Shown: positions 46,801 to 59,700, numbered from the stretch's first letter. The stretch is 64,000 nucleotides of DNA from Monilinia fructicola (GCA_008692225.1 VICG01000012.1:1426001-1490000); one strand, 5' to 3'. The notes: a model not told the origin generated them from the sequence alone. Program-made: numbers and translations.

Positions 46801-49266
46801 CACTTCCACTTCAATACCCTGGGCCTCTCTTGAAATTTCTCGGTTCTTGATTCGTCGTAGAGACTGAATTGACTAGGTAGGTAGGTAGGTATATGTTTTT
46901 CCCCCTAATCAAATAAAAACTATATTACTCGAGCAAGTTGACCAGAACTAACCTTGGAAAACGCGAACCCTCGAGAATACCTCCAGAACCCTATCGCAGC
47001 ATTGACATCAGATAATGCTATCAGTTACGGCACTACAAATACCAAACCTTGACATGTATATTGTACGCTTATCATTTAACCTTACTTCGCCAGGGCATCA
47101 TCTTCGCATCCTCAAGTATGCAGCGCTGAAAGCGTGACTCGTCAAGCTTTGTCGCGCCGGATCGACAATTTTACATCATCCTCAATCAATATTTTCATTT
47201 TCGGCAACCTATTTCAAACATTCTTTCGCCACAAGGGGAGCTTGCAAACTTGACGGGATAAAAAATCAGAACAAGAGATGCGAGGACGTCAACGTCAGAA
47301 CTATCCATCTCAATTGCCACACCAATAGCACATCACAGGCGCGTAGAATATCGTCCGAAGATCTTAACGAGAAAATTCCACATCAAGGTCCGTCCGTCAT
47401 GTCACTTACTTACTGCAGAAACCGTGTATCAATATTCATTACTGTCTCCCCTCCATCTTCACTTTCGACCAAGCATAATATTCGACCGAGTATCTCTCCA
47501 CAACCTCGCAGTCGTTCAAGCACTTCACTCCCCTTCCCTTCCCTTTCCTTTCCTCTCATCTGCGATACCAAGGTTCTCCAGCAGCGGTAAACACCATCGC
47601 ATAGTTTCCCACCCAGCGGGAAAAAAACAAGTCGAGAGCGCTCATCCCCGCCGCACGATCCTCGAGCAGGGAATCTCATCTCATCTAACCCAACGAACGA
47701 ACGAACGAACGAACGAACGAACGAACGAACGAACGAACGAACGAACCATACACCTCACAGCACGCCACGCCCGTCCAATCCGCCCCTGCACACCCCCCCT
47801 TCCTCTCCACCCACGTGTACACCCCCCCCAACTCGCCCACGCACTCCGCACTCCGCCCTCTCAATCCAATCCAATCCAATCCAACATCAACATCCCACAT
47901 TCGAATCCCCATCTCCATCCCCACCCCCATCCCAAAAACCAAGTTATCCCCCCTCCCTCCCCTCCCAACTGCGAGTCCGGCCGCGATGCAAGCAAGCAAG
48001 CAAGCAAGCAACACCTCACATTGTGCCCCCATAGTGCATCCAACAAAAGAAGAACACAAGGATTCTCATATCACCTTACCTCGCCCACCTAAAGTCAGTC
48101 CCGCGATCATGGTATCGTATAGTAGAGTATGGTAAAGCTATAGGACTACAGAGCTACAGAGCAACAGAGCTACAGGGCTGACTATAATGTATATGACGAT
48201 TCCTTCGTAAGAGTTTGTGTTTTCGATTTCTTTTTCGTTTTGACTCCTTCCTTTTAGTTTGACACTCCTTCTTTTTGGTTTGGATGTCTGAAGTGAGTGC
48301 ACCTGTGGTTTAAAGTTTGATTGCTATAAGGTAGGTAGTAGGTAGGTAGGTAACCTTGGAATGAAATATATATATATATACAATAATTAGCAAGATGAGA
48401 TAAGATACGATAAGAGCAATACAGATAGATAAATCGAGAGAGATTTCCACTTTGAGATTTTCGATTTGGATGATCGAGGTGAGGTGGAAGTATCACATCT
48501 AATCATCACAAGTGAGGGAGGATTTACCAGTCTAAGGTTTATCTTGTGTGATGTTGGTAAACATATATATATACATACATATATATATACATACACACAT
48601 ATACATATATATGAATAGAAATGACTATATATATATAAGTGAATATAAATATACAGAAAAATATACAGGAACCTCAAGCCCGATCCACCATCCTATCCGC
48701 TGTCCGCTATTCGCTATCCCCCACCCCCCAAGTGACAGCCACCCACCTATCCTCCTATCCCCGTATCATCCATCCATTCCCCCTGAAAAGAAAATCCAAG
48801 AAAGCAAGCAAAAAAAGAAGAGAAAAGGAACAAAAACACAGCAAACGGGGTATAACTTCAATCAAAACTTGCAACCCAAAGGCGAATCATTTGAATTACA
48901 AAATGTTTGAGAAAAAGAAAAAACGCCTCCGTAAAATCCCATTTCGGTTAACAAAAAAAAAGTCAAACTCAAGCCAAAGCAAGCCAAATAGCCAAGGTAG
49001 TAACAAGAAGATTACCACCCATAGCGTCGGAATATTAAATCCTTATAGTTCCTCAATAACAATGATGCGAAACGCCTTTTCTTTCCTTTCCTTTCCTTGC
49101 CTTGCCTTCCTTCCCATTCCATTCCATGCCATATCCATCATCCAATCTCATCCATTAGGAAATACAGTATCGGAAGTTATTTCAAGGCAGCGTGATCCGT
49201 GTCATATATACATAATCGTCATAATGTATCTTCATCGTTCTTCATACAATGAAATTTGTGCAAGTT
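43823..49266. other. Long gene-poor interval between two converging genes
   Basis: In 5.4 kb I find no supportable gene. Contents: GAGAGG repeats (43866-43895); a G/T-rich, C-poor tract (44050-44240); GTGCTGT repeats (44443-44472); GTGAGGT repeats (44700-44722); GGGGA repeats (44858-44885); a normal-composition stretch at about 45400-47400 with a tRNA-like fragment at 46083-46150 (rejected); TTTCC and ACGAACGA arrays (47535-47745); C-rich sequence (47760-47960); and TA/CA repeats (48365-48385 and 48563-48640). Plus- and minus-strand frames here are low complexity. It may hold long 3' UTRs or unannotated non-coding RNA. Confidence 0.5.
47693..47745. repeat. (ACGA)n tetranucleotide array, about 13 copies
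   Basis: CGAA/ACGA units repeat without interruption. A plus-strand frame through it would read Arg-Thr-Asn-Glu repeats and is judged non-coding because its surroundings are low-complexity C-rich sequence. Confidence 0.93.
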
Positions 49267-52200
49267 TTATCCTGTGAGTGTAGCATCACCTTCTGCCTCC
49301 TCATCTTCATCCTTTCGCTCTGCAACAGCTCGATGAGCCGCTCTTTCGGCATAGATTCTTTGTCTACCCGTTTCGGCTGCATGCAGACTATCGATATACG
49401 TCGTGAACTTCACTATTTCACGAAGTAGATATGATGATTTTTTCTCCCAATTGGCCATGGCTTTTTGAGCGTTGGGGTGACGTGGTGTGTACTATTTCAA
49501 GTCAGTGAAAATTCGAAAAAATTTGACGTGGACATCACGTACAGCCAAGAGCATGGGATTTCTCAACAGATTATGTTTTTGAAGTTCTTCCTCAATACTC
49601 TGAACATAAGCCGTCAATGTTCTTAATTGATCCGGCTCCATCAAGTTACTAGCCCTCATGCTTTGTATTGGAGGACTCCAGTCATTTATGATAATCCTAT
49701 CGCCCGGTAGCCTTGACCTGATCCCACCCACATAACCATGATCCAAGCTTGATCGCAAAGAACTTTGCATACTTGTCTCGCACCAGACGTCGATGGTCTG
49801 TTATTCTGTTCGTTGATTGCAGTGACCAGAGCGTTATTCACGATGTCATCAGACCAGCCGTACTCGATATTGCTGATACCACCGATGAGAGGATGGTTTT
49901 GATAAGCGAGCACTCCAGTAATTGGCCGTCGTGACAAATTCTTTGACAATATCGGCTGTGCCTACTTGGAAAAGATGTACAGCCCCCGTGGGCAGAGAAA
50001 GTGCCCAGACATGAGGACGAGCTTTGGAGTACCCTGGTGATGGTAGTGCACTTGCGATGGTTTGTCGAAGTAAAAATGAGCCAAGATTTTCGGCATTTTC
50101 TTGCCAATTGCCACCACCGAAAAACTTCACCACTAGATTTACCCTTGGCTTTGTGTCGCACACTCTTTGTGGAAAATGAAAACAAGCTCATGTAGCCCTT
50201 TTCGATGACAGCAAACGTTTCGTTCCAACCACGATCCTTTGCTTTCTTGTCAAGCGCTTCCAGGTGATGTTTATGCTTGACCATACCCTCCTTTGCCCAT
50301 GGCGCACCAGCAAGCTCTAAAGATTCATCATCGAGCAGTGGCGCAACTCGAAGTTCCTCATGGTCACTACCCCTACTCCCTGAGCTGTGAACCGTCTCCT
50401 CACGAATGATTGCTTGGCTAAGGGCATTAGCGAATCCAATCGATTGTTGGTAATCCCCTTGGAATACCGATCCAAGTGAATCGACAGACATGGAGGTTTG
50501 TTTGCCCAGGGAGTACTTGCTCCAGGTACTAGATGACACTGAAGGACTCCACATGGATGATTGATCATCCAAACTCGTTCTGCTCGATCCCAAGCCAGAG
50601 TTGGGATATAGACGAGGTCTAGATCTAGTTTTGTTGCTCCATTTGCCATTCGTGCGTACAGTCTCTGCTGTTCGTCCACGAAGATAACTGGCCGACTCTG
50701 ATGGAGCTTTACTCAAGACGCTGGGAGAACGGCGCAGCATGCCATTGGTGAACACGGAAAGGGTATTAGATGATGCCACCGGCATTTGTGACCTGTCGAC
50801 AGCACCGAAGAGTGGAAGACGATCGTTTCGAATAGAATTGTAAAAATCCTTGAGAACAATCTCAACTTGTACTTCCCACGTGCGCAAAGTCCCACGGAAA
50901 GGTGCCTTGACCAAGGGGCCACAATCATCGAGAGGAGTATCATAATCCAAAGGTGTAGGAGCGTTTGGATTATCAGGATCTTGACGAGGGCAGGCTTGAA
51001 CGAAGACCTCCAAGAGGGTCTCTCGAAAACTTCAATCGATATGGCATCGGAGTTTTCATCATTGATGCTTGGGTCATCAAAAGCGGAGCTTCTCCCAGGA
51101 AGTACTGTGGGCCTGCTAGGCTCAAACTCATGCGCGGATTCGGCTACACTGCGACGAATGGTAGGCATCGTATTTTTGATGAACTGACTGCGCGTCATTT
51201 TTTGTTCAATGTCGGCAAGATGCAAATCTGTGTTCAGCAGAAGAACCGAGTAGCAAATTGTATGCACGACATCTAACCACATTAGCTTGGTACAAATCAA
51301 GTAGATTTGATAAACTCACCTATAGTTTTAAAACCATGATTGGGGTTACTTTGACACCATCTCTTCGAGAAAGCCTCTAATATCCTGTCCACCTGTTGAC
51401 TTTCACCCTTGAGTACCAGTCTACCGCAAACCACACGCATCGAAGCGAGTATGTTAAGATTCGTAAAGTCATACAGGCTCATGTATGCTTTCAAAGTTCT
51501 CGCTCTATCAGCCCCCTCGTCTCCCATCCATGCAGTGGCCTTTTCTTTTTGAATGAAATCCTCATTGCCATCGTAAATCTTCTGCGCCCTGAGTTGGTCC
51601 TCTTCCGTAGGTTGCATCTCTTCAATTCCTTCCGAGTCTGGGTATTCAAATGCCACCACGTCTTCCGTGTCAGACATAAGAGGAGGGCTAGAAGGCGGAC
51701 CTTCTTCTTGTCCCTCGACTTGTAAGAGTGGAAGACTCACAGCGGATTTGTAGATTGTGTCAGTAGATGTTGTGGCCGTAATCGAACTTGCGTGTTTGGG
51801 CTGCAATGTATTTGTTGACGGCAAATCTTCTTCCGACGATCCAGGTTCCAACCAAACACGATCTTTCTCTGGAAATTCCGACTTGGAAGGAGTAAGCACC
51901 ACCCAATCCTCCTCTTTGGCAGGAGCTCTTGGGAGTTCCTGACTCGTCTCAGAAGCCGCAGTACTCTGAGGCGAATCTAAGGGAGGTTCCACGATCTTGG
52001 GTTCGAGTTTCGGTGAGACTTTGGAAGCCGTTGGAGAACGTTTTGAATGTACTCTTTCATATTCCGCAACCAGAGCCATATCCCTCACCACTGAAGGCGT
52101 GGGACCCGAAACAACCGGACTTGGTAACAACGTACCACCCGGTACATCTTTCGTGGCTTCCGACTTGGACTTTGCGTCACGATCGTGCTCGGGAGAAGCT

Positions 52201-54124
52201 TGAAGAAAGGTTTCACGATGCTCTTTGCCTTGTCCATCGAATCGACCCGGCAGCGCCAAGTTGGTACTGGCAGATCGACGTGGCTGTTTGAGAGAGGAAT
52301 ACGATGGCTGTCGGCTATCCCGGCATGCGATGAAGCTGGCTTCGACGGAGGAATTTGTCTGATGGTAGCATTCGGATCCGGTTCGTAATCTGGAGAAAAG
52401 CCCCTGACATTGCGTCGACGTTCAAAAATCATCGGAAATGTCGTTGATTTTGCCGGTCGAGGCTAGCCATTGGCAACTGAGCCTCAACTGGAGGTCTTGC
52501 AGGGCCGTGCAGATATGGATTCATCACTTGACGAAGACTACTGACCGGACTAGCCTCGGGCTGCAAATCTGGCACGTCTGGTCGCAATTTGTGTGGTTCA
52601 AGTTGCATGGGCGGCATTGGCATTGGAGGGACGGGAACCGGTTCCGCCTCGGACACGGACTTCTTGCGCCGGCGGAAGAAGGATGATGGCTTTTTGGTAA
52701 TGACGTGGGGGGGTTCTTTGGGGGATTGCGGATTTTCTCGAGGAGGTCCTACGTTGTTAGACTTCATCTGGTTCGCAATGTGACCTTTGCTCCCTGAATG
52801 ATCCGCCGTTTCAGTCGACGTAGTGGAACCGTGCGACGGTGGTGCTTCGGGTACCGCAACATTGTTGTTCCTCGCAGAGCCGAAAACCCTTCGAAAAAAC
52901 CCAGGTCTTTCCTTGGGCGCTTGGATTGCAGGCGGCGCAGGTTGGGGGGACTCTTTCGTCTTGGGACACACCCCACTCGATGGGGAAGATTGCTCTTTGA
53001 TGAAAGCCGGCATGGGTGGCAATTCTTTACTGCGATCATTCAAGCCATATTCATGCCTGGCAGGATTGGTGAAGCCTCTTGATTTTGTATGCGCTCTTGG
53101 AGGACTTTGCACTTCTTCTCCTTTCCAATTTCTCCATCGGAGAATCGATGACTGTGGGATCGGGTCGCGAAACCAAGATTGGAGACGTGGGCCCGTGGAC
53201 GACGTGGACCGCCAGGGACTGTGGGTGTCGGAGCGGCGTCGTAATCGTATGGAGACGTAGGAGCGACCATCATATTCATCTGTCGTCCCACGCTCAGGGG
53301 AGAAATTGCTTGGTGATCAACTGCCGTAGTCCAAACTTGACGACCTTCCTGCCAAACCATGCGCCCACCTCTGACTGCCTGTAATTTGTGCGTACCCAAG
53401 GTCGAAACTATTCGCAACTGCTTCCCTTGCTTCCCACACTGCTGGCGGTGTTCTTTCTCCCTCCGCGATGCGGGATTGGAGGCCCTCTGAGCGATCCCCC
53501 TATCTCGTTGCGTACGCTATTGACTCTCGCGAGGCCAGTTTGAAAGTTGGAACTGCTATTGCTTCGGCGCCCGCGAGAGATCTTGTCCGAATAACGACTC
53601 GAGTCGTCCGTCGGGTCGTAGTCGGAACTGTAGGAATAAGCGTGCCCTCGGCCACCCCTAGCTGCGAAATTCTGAGGCGATTGATATGTTTCGTCATCCC
53701 CAAAGGAAGAATAGAGTCGATTTTCGTCCAGTGTAGGATTGCGCAAACTGAAATCTTCTTGACCAAAGGAGAAGCGGTCGAGGGAAAGGAGCATATGATC
53801 TACCAAGGAGTCGCGGGTGACCTGTCGGGGGGAAAGGGAAAGGTCATGAGAATCCCGGTGATTACGTGCATACTCAGGATCGGATTCTTTGTTGGAAGGA
53901 TCAACTGGTGTCATGTCATCTAAGAATGACTGGCCGGTCCCATTCCGTGCAGTAAGCGCCCGGTTCGCTGGAGTATTAATATCTTTGCTAGGAGGCTGCG
54001 CCTCTGGTGTCTGGGGTGGGGATATGCTTCTTCTTCTTCCTTTCCCTTTGTAGCCCGTATCAACATTCAGGTCAACGCCGAGTCGCTTCGTCGGTGCATT
54101 CGGCATATTCTCGACGGTATGCAT
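49267..54124 (-). CDS. Sec7-PH domain ARF guanine-nucleotide exchange factor, Syt1-like (about eight frameshifts)
   Basis: This is a large exchange factor for ARF/ARL GTPases acting in Golgi/endosome traffic. The ATG at 54124 (MHTVENMPNAPTKRLGVDLN) starts about 800 residues of mostly disordered, Ser/Pro-rich sequence. The Sec7 domain follows: LKGESQQVDRILEAFSKRW, with the catalytic Glu in GES, and after an intron (51273-51319) DVVHTICYSVLLLNTDLHL, the second signature. Downstream is a PH domain (WAKEGMVKHKH, WNETFAVIEKGYMSLFSF, HVWALSLPTGAVHLFQVG) and then a helical tail with ANYWSARLSK and SNIEYGWSDD, as in Syt1/BRAG-type factors. A second intron is 49492-49542; the stop is at 49267. Frame changes lie near 53424, 53115, 52434, 52265, 50990, 50120, 49898 and 49785. 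Correcting each by one base closes the frame at about 1587 residues. Confidence 0.92.
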
Positions 54125-55524
54125 GGCAGCCACAATTGCAGCTGAGTCGTCATGAAGTATTGTAGGTTCGATTGAAAAGATAATATAGTGCTGCTGCAAA
54201 CTTGTTCCCGGTCCTGATCCCACTTCAATGTAACTGTAGCCTAGATCAATACGAAATGGTCGATATTGTCTTCCCAATGCAAATGCGCGCAAACCTTCTA
54301 CCGATGCGAAGCATTCAATTGACTGCCGTATTTTAAATTTCTTGGGTACAGGTTTCTTCCCGCTGGTCAGGGTCGCGCGATGATTTGTCGACCGGTCATA
54401 AATACCTAGGCCCAGGTATGGTATACGGAGTTCAGGAACTAGGATATGTGTTGGTGCAGGATAGATCGGAAGCCGTTGATGCAACTGATGCAATTGAGTC
54501 TCGGTTTTTTTTATTGTTTAGCTTTTTCGAAACAAGGCGGAAATGGAGGAGAAAGTTTGTTTGCTTGCTTGATTGTCTGTGTAGGTAGGTCAACGGGGTA
54601 CCTAGGTATTACAACAATAATAGCAACCAATACTTTTTTTGGGACAGAAGAGAGTTTATTTCCTCGGGAGTGAATTGGTGGGAACTGGGTAGGAGGAGTT
54701 GAAGAATTGAGGAATTGAGGAACTGAGGAACTGAAGAGATAAAGATCGGCGGCATATGATAATTGATTGACAAGGTGAGAAGGTCAAAGTCCAATTGAGG
54801 GAAGATAATTTCCTTTTTCCTTTTCCTTTCCTTTCCGTTCCTCTTCCTGTTCCCTTTCCCTTTCCTTTCCTTTCCTTTCCTTTCCTTTCCTTTCCCTTCC
54901 TTTCTATCCGATTGTTTGTTGGTCTGTCGTCGGACAAATGAAAGGTTGTCTGCGAGATAAGAGGAGCGAAGAGCGAGGAGCGATGAACGAGGAGGTAGGT
55001 AGTGAGTAGTAGTGGGTAGAGGGAGAGTAGTGGGTAGAGAGAGTAGTGGGCAGTGGGCAGTGGGCAGTGAGTAGTGAGTAGTGAGTAGTGAGTAGTGAGT
55101 ACAGTAGTGAGTGAGTGAGTGAGTGGGTGAGTGAGTGGGTATTGGGATCCGTTCACAGCAGCGGAGAATCAAGGGTGTGTGTGGGTGGTACCTGGTAGTA
55201 AAGTATAGTAAAGTATAGTCAAGTATAGTCAAGTATAGTAAAGTATAGTACAGGACAGAACAGGATAGTAAGGTAAGTAAGTACTAGGTAAGTACAATAT
55301 GATACTCCGTATAGTAATAATTATCGTAATGGTTGATGGAAGATGGGTGATGGGTGATGGGTGGTGGATGGTGGTTGGTGGTTGATGGTTGGATAATGGA
55401 TGAATGGATGATAGATGATGAAGACGGATATAAGGTTAGAGAGATTGTTGATAAGTATTTTTGGTACTATCTGAACTATCCGAACTATCTAAAACTGTCT
55501 GGATTATTTAGACTATTATAAAGG
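54125..55524. promoter_or_regulatory. Upstream region of the Sec7 gene, repeat-rich
   Basis: Open sequence continues in frame upstream of 54124 to about 54493, so an earlier start or a 5' UTR is possible. Beyond it lie a TAGGTAGGT motif (54580), CCTTT repeats (54815-54905), GTGAGTA/GTGGGCA repeats (55015-55140), AGTATAGTAA repeats (55196-55250) and GATGGGTG repeats (55340-55390). No gene is seen. Confidence 0.45.
54815..54905. repeat. (CCTTT)n pyrimidine array
   Basis: A run of imperfect CCTTT/CCTTTT units covers about 90 bp and contains no purines apart from one short interruption. It lies about 700 bp upstream of the Sec7-GEF start codon. Confidence 0.9.
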
Positions 55525-55782
55525 TACTTAGGCGTTGTTTTGGGTCAATGCCGGGCTAAAAATCTACAAAATAGTATATCTTTTAAATTCTTTTTTATAC
55601 ATTATAAAACTTCCATTTTTAAGAATTTAAATATACTAAAACGTTTATTTTTTAATTTAAGAATACTATAAAGCATTATTTATAATTTTTAATTGATTTG
55701 TTAATTTATTATAATCTTTTTAAAATAAGTTTCTTTTTCAGTTAATTTTTAGCCCGGTATTAACCCAAAACAACGCCAAGTA
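55525..55782. mobile_element. MITE with 33-bp terminal inverted repeats and TA flanks
   Basis: The left terminus 55531-55563 and the right terminus 55745-55777 are inverted copies differing at only 2 of 33 positions, both transitions (C/T and G/A). TACTT lies just outside the right terminus and TACTTA outside the left, so the inverted repeat probably extends to a TA target duplication. The interior of about 180 bp is AT-rich with no ORF. This is a miniature inverted-repeat element, probably Tc1/mariner-like, with RIP-type wear. Confidence 0.85.
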
Positions 55783-55789
55783 GAAAGAT

Positions 55790-58700
55790 ATTGTATAGAC
55801 GGATACGTATATTAATATTAAGTTTAATTGAATTGAATTACCTTGAATTGCTTTTATTATATCTTTTTGCTTTTTATCTTTATAAAACTCTCTTATTAAA
55901 TCTATTTATATATAAGAGTTACAACAATAGCTTATCGTACACCTTATATTTTTATAATAAAATCCTTATAAAATTTACATTTTCTTATATAAATTAAATT
56001 TTATAATGAATTTTTATAATAGATTTTATAATTATATATATATTATTTAAAATTTTTTATAAATTATTTTTAAAACTAGTAGGATATATATATCGTAATA
56101 AAATCTAATCTTTATTAAATTATTAATATTATTTATTTATAGCTAATATTATTCTAGTCGCTTTTATTAATAATATTAGTAACGCTAGTAGCGTTATCCT
56201 TGTTAATATATTAAGGGTATTAGCTTTATTATTAACTTCTTTTATATCGACCGTTATAAAAACCTAATAAAATTTAAAATATAAAGGCGTTTATTTTAAT
56301 ATATTTTGTTAAAAAAATATATATTTATTTAAAATAAAAAAAATAAAAAAAATATCTATAACGCTTTTCTTATATAAAATAAGTAGTTTCTTTAAAAAAT
56401 CTATATTATTTAATTTATAGAACTAATAATTTAACAAACAAAATTATAAAAAGGAATTAGATTATTTTTATATATTTATTAAAATATTATAAGATTCTTA
56501 AAAATATTTAATATTTTATAAAGAATATTAAAAGTTAAAAAAAAAGGTTTCTAATATAAAAAACGTAAGGTATATAATAAGCTATAATTATAACTCTTAT
56601 AATATATAACTAAGTAATAAATAAATACTCTTATAATTAATACTTAAGTAAATATAAATAGTAAATAAATAATCCTTTTTATTCCTCTCTATATATAAAA
56701 TATTTAAACACCTAGATTATTTAATATATATTATAAGATTATAACTCAAACGGGTTTTAAAAGAGATATACGTGAATATAAAACTTATACTCGTAATTGT
56801 TTTAATGAAACCTTATTATAATTCTATAAAATTTCTAAATAATATAAGTTTAGTATTTTAAATACTTATAATATAATTTTTATATTATAAAAGTATTATA
56901 GAGAAATCACGGGAAAGTCACGGGATTATACTATATATACTCTATTAAGCCACGTTATATCGTAGCGCGTTATTTTTATACGTAATAAAAAGTTAATTTA
57001 AATAAAAAATAGTATAATAAAATCGATAGATATTTAAAATTCGATAGAAAAGTAGAGATTTATATTAATATTAGATAACTTAATAGATATTAAGTCGCCT
57101 ACTCTATATCTCGCTAATCCCTTATTTAATTCATTTTAAAAAATACTATATACTATAAAACCTTAATAATTTAATATTTTTTTATTTTTATATATTTTTT
57201 AAGGATTATTATTTAAAATACTATTAAAACTATTTTTAATTAAAATATATACTTTTCTAATAGTTTTAACCTTATAATAAATATTATATACCTTGAGTAT
57301 ATAATATCTTATTACGTTTATCTTAATTTGAGCTAGTCTTAAACTAAGCGATATTATATATAAAAGAGATCTTTTAAGAATCCCTTTTCTTTTTAGTATT
57401 CTTATTTTAATCAACTAACCTTTATTAACTCGCTCTCGTATATAATTATAATAAACTTTTATAAATATTAATTCGAATTACTTTTAATTTGATATTCTTT
57501 TCTTAAAATTAATTACTTCATTATATAATCTACCTACTATAGTTTAAGCTTTACTATATAATATTTTAATTCTTAATATTAAATTCTTTTAAAAATTCTC
57601 GAAATTATAAACGATATACTAAAAGATTATTTTTTTAAATTATATATTTTATATATAATTAAATATTCTTAACTTTTAAGGCTTTTCTTATTAAATAATA
57701 GATTATTTTATATATTATTAAAACTTAGGATTCTTATTTAAATAAGAAATCTTTTTAATAATTCTGTTACGCCACGATGGTCACACCATAGACATACGGC
57801 GTAACCATCAGTCACGCAACACAACTAGCGTATGATTAGTCAGCAACTAGTATATAGCCTTAGCTCATAGCATAATAATAACGTTGTCTTCTTTTCTCAC
57901 ATTAAATCGTACCAAATTCTTTTATTATTATTTTTATTTAAATGTTAATTTATATAGGATTTAATTATATCTTTTAATTATAAATCTAATAGTTCTTACT
58001 TATATTTAATATATAATTTTAAGATTTAAGAATATAATTAAGCTTGATAATTATAGTTTATATAATATATATAATAATTAAAATAAAAGATATATATTAT
58101 TTTCTAAATATAATTATATAAATTATATAGTCTTATAATTTTTATAATTTTACTAAAATAGATTATTTTAATTTATTTAAATCAAAAGGAATTATTAAAG
58201 GTATAAATACTTTCTTTAATAATTTTAATATAGTAAAACTTATAACTTACTTAATTTTAATAATAATAAAGCTTTATTTAATATATAAAATTAAATACTT
58301 TAAAAAATATTAGTATTATATATTTTTACCTTTATAGATAATAAATAAATAAAACTTTTTTTTAATAATTAAGATATATTCAATAAAACAAGTTTAAATA
58401 TTTAATTAAAATTATTACTTTTTAATATAATAATAATTAAAGTTTTTTATAATTCACCTTCTAAGATTTTAATTCTTTTTAATACTTATTTCGTTTAATT
58501 TGTATTTATTTTTAATATTAATAGCTATAATATCTAATAATTTAAGCTTTTAAAACTATACTTTTATAATATTTATTAAAACATTTAAAACTTATACTAA
58601 ATTGGTTTTATGTTATTTATTAATTCTAATAATTAGATCTCTATATAAAAAATTCTTAATTTTTAAGTATAAGATCTCTTTTTATAAGTTTAGAATTCAC

Positions 58701-59700
58701 TTTTTATTTTTATATATTTATTAATACGAAAAGTTAATAATAAAATATTCTTAAACTAATGTTTAGTTTATTAAGTATTTCTTTTAAATTAAAGTTATAT
58801 TTTATTATATTTAAATACTTCTTTAATAGAATAAACATGTTTTAATTAGTTTTTAAAAATACTTTTTACAATATCATAATCTTTAAAGACTTCTAATATT
58901 TTAGTTTTCTTTATAAGTATTTTAAAGGTTAGTATAATATAGTCTTTAATATATAACTTTATTATATAAACTTAATATGATTTATAAGTTTTTAAGAAAT
59001 TTATTAAAGGGTTATCAAGTTATTAATATCAAAAGATTATATATTAATTAAATAAGAAGAGTAGCGAGATATAAGATCGGTGACTTATAAATAAACTTAC
59101 AAAATAGATAGATTTTATATATAATATTTTACATCTTTGATATTTTTATTTATATTTAGAATATATACATATATAGAGTTAAAAATATAAAGAAATTTCT
59201 AAATTTTAATAAAGTGAATTTACTTATTTAAATTCTTTTAATATATTCTTAAATAAAATAATGAATCTTTACTTTTTTCTACTAATATATATTAATATAA
59301 TAAATAATATTTAGTTTTAAAAGTTTTTTTATTAAAACTTTTAAAGTATATTATTTTTTATAATTTTAGTTTATAAAAATTAAATATTATTAAAACTTAT
59401 ACTAATATTTTAATAAAATATTAGATTTTTGAAAATCTCTAACTTTACTATACTCGTACTCTTCTTAAACTAATTATCTTAATTTTAAAGCCTTATAGAA
59501 ATATATTAAAATATTTAATCTATAATATATATAAGTTATATAAAATTCTATTAAGATATCGTTAAATAATTAAAAGTTTTATATTCGCGTATACTTCTTT
59601 TAAAACTTATTCAAGTGATAAGTAATCTTATAACAAATACCTTAATAAATATAAATAATTAAGAAATACTAAATAATAAATAATCCTTTTCTAATTCTAT
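55790..59700. repeat. AT-rich block of about 3.9 kb, RIP-degraded repeats
   Basis: Nearly the whole interval is A/T with TTATA, TAAT and AAGTATT words and sparse C/G; open frames are short and of Ile/Asn/Lys/Tyr composition. The edges are sharp against normal DNA. Such blocks in filamentous ascomycetes are usually nested transposons altered by RIP. I cannot recognise any transposase or reverse transcriptase motif by eye. A GC-normal island at 57766-57900 interrupts it. Confidence 0.75.
57766..57900. other. GC-normal island with nested hairpins inside the AT block
   Basis: About 135 bases of ordinary composition are surrounded by AT-rich DNA. The left end begins TGTTACGCC. GTTACGCC (57766-57773) pairs perfectly with GGCGTAAC (57798-57805), and inside it ATGGT (57777-57781) pairs with ACCAT (57785-57789) around a 3-base loop. 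A TGTTA start is common for Ty3-type LTRs, so a solo-LTR fragment is one reading; a mutation-spared structural element is another. Confidence 0.45.

Noticed and set aside
47424..48092. Plus-strand 222-codon frame
   Set aside because: Composition follows C-rich low-complexity DNA and the ACGA array (Arg-Thr-Asn-Glu repeats). There is no motif and no intron structure.
57199..57414. Minus-strand 71-codon Ile/Lys-rich frame in the AT block, considered as transposase remnant
   Set aside because: Its composition is what AT-rich DNA gives by chance; no DDE or reverse-transcriptase motif could be read.
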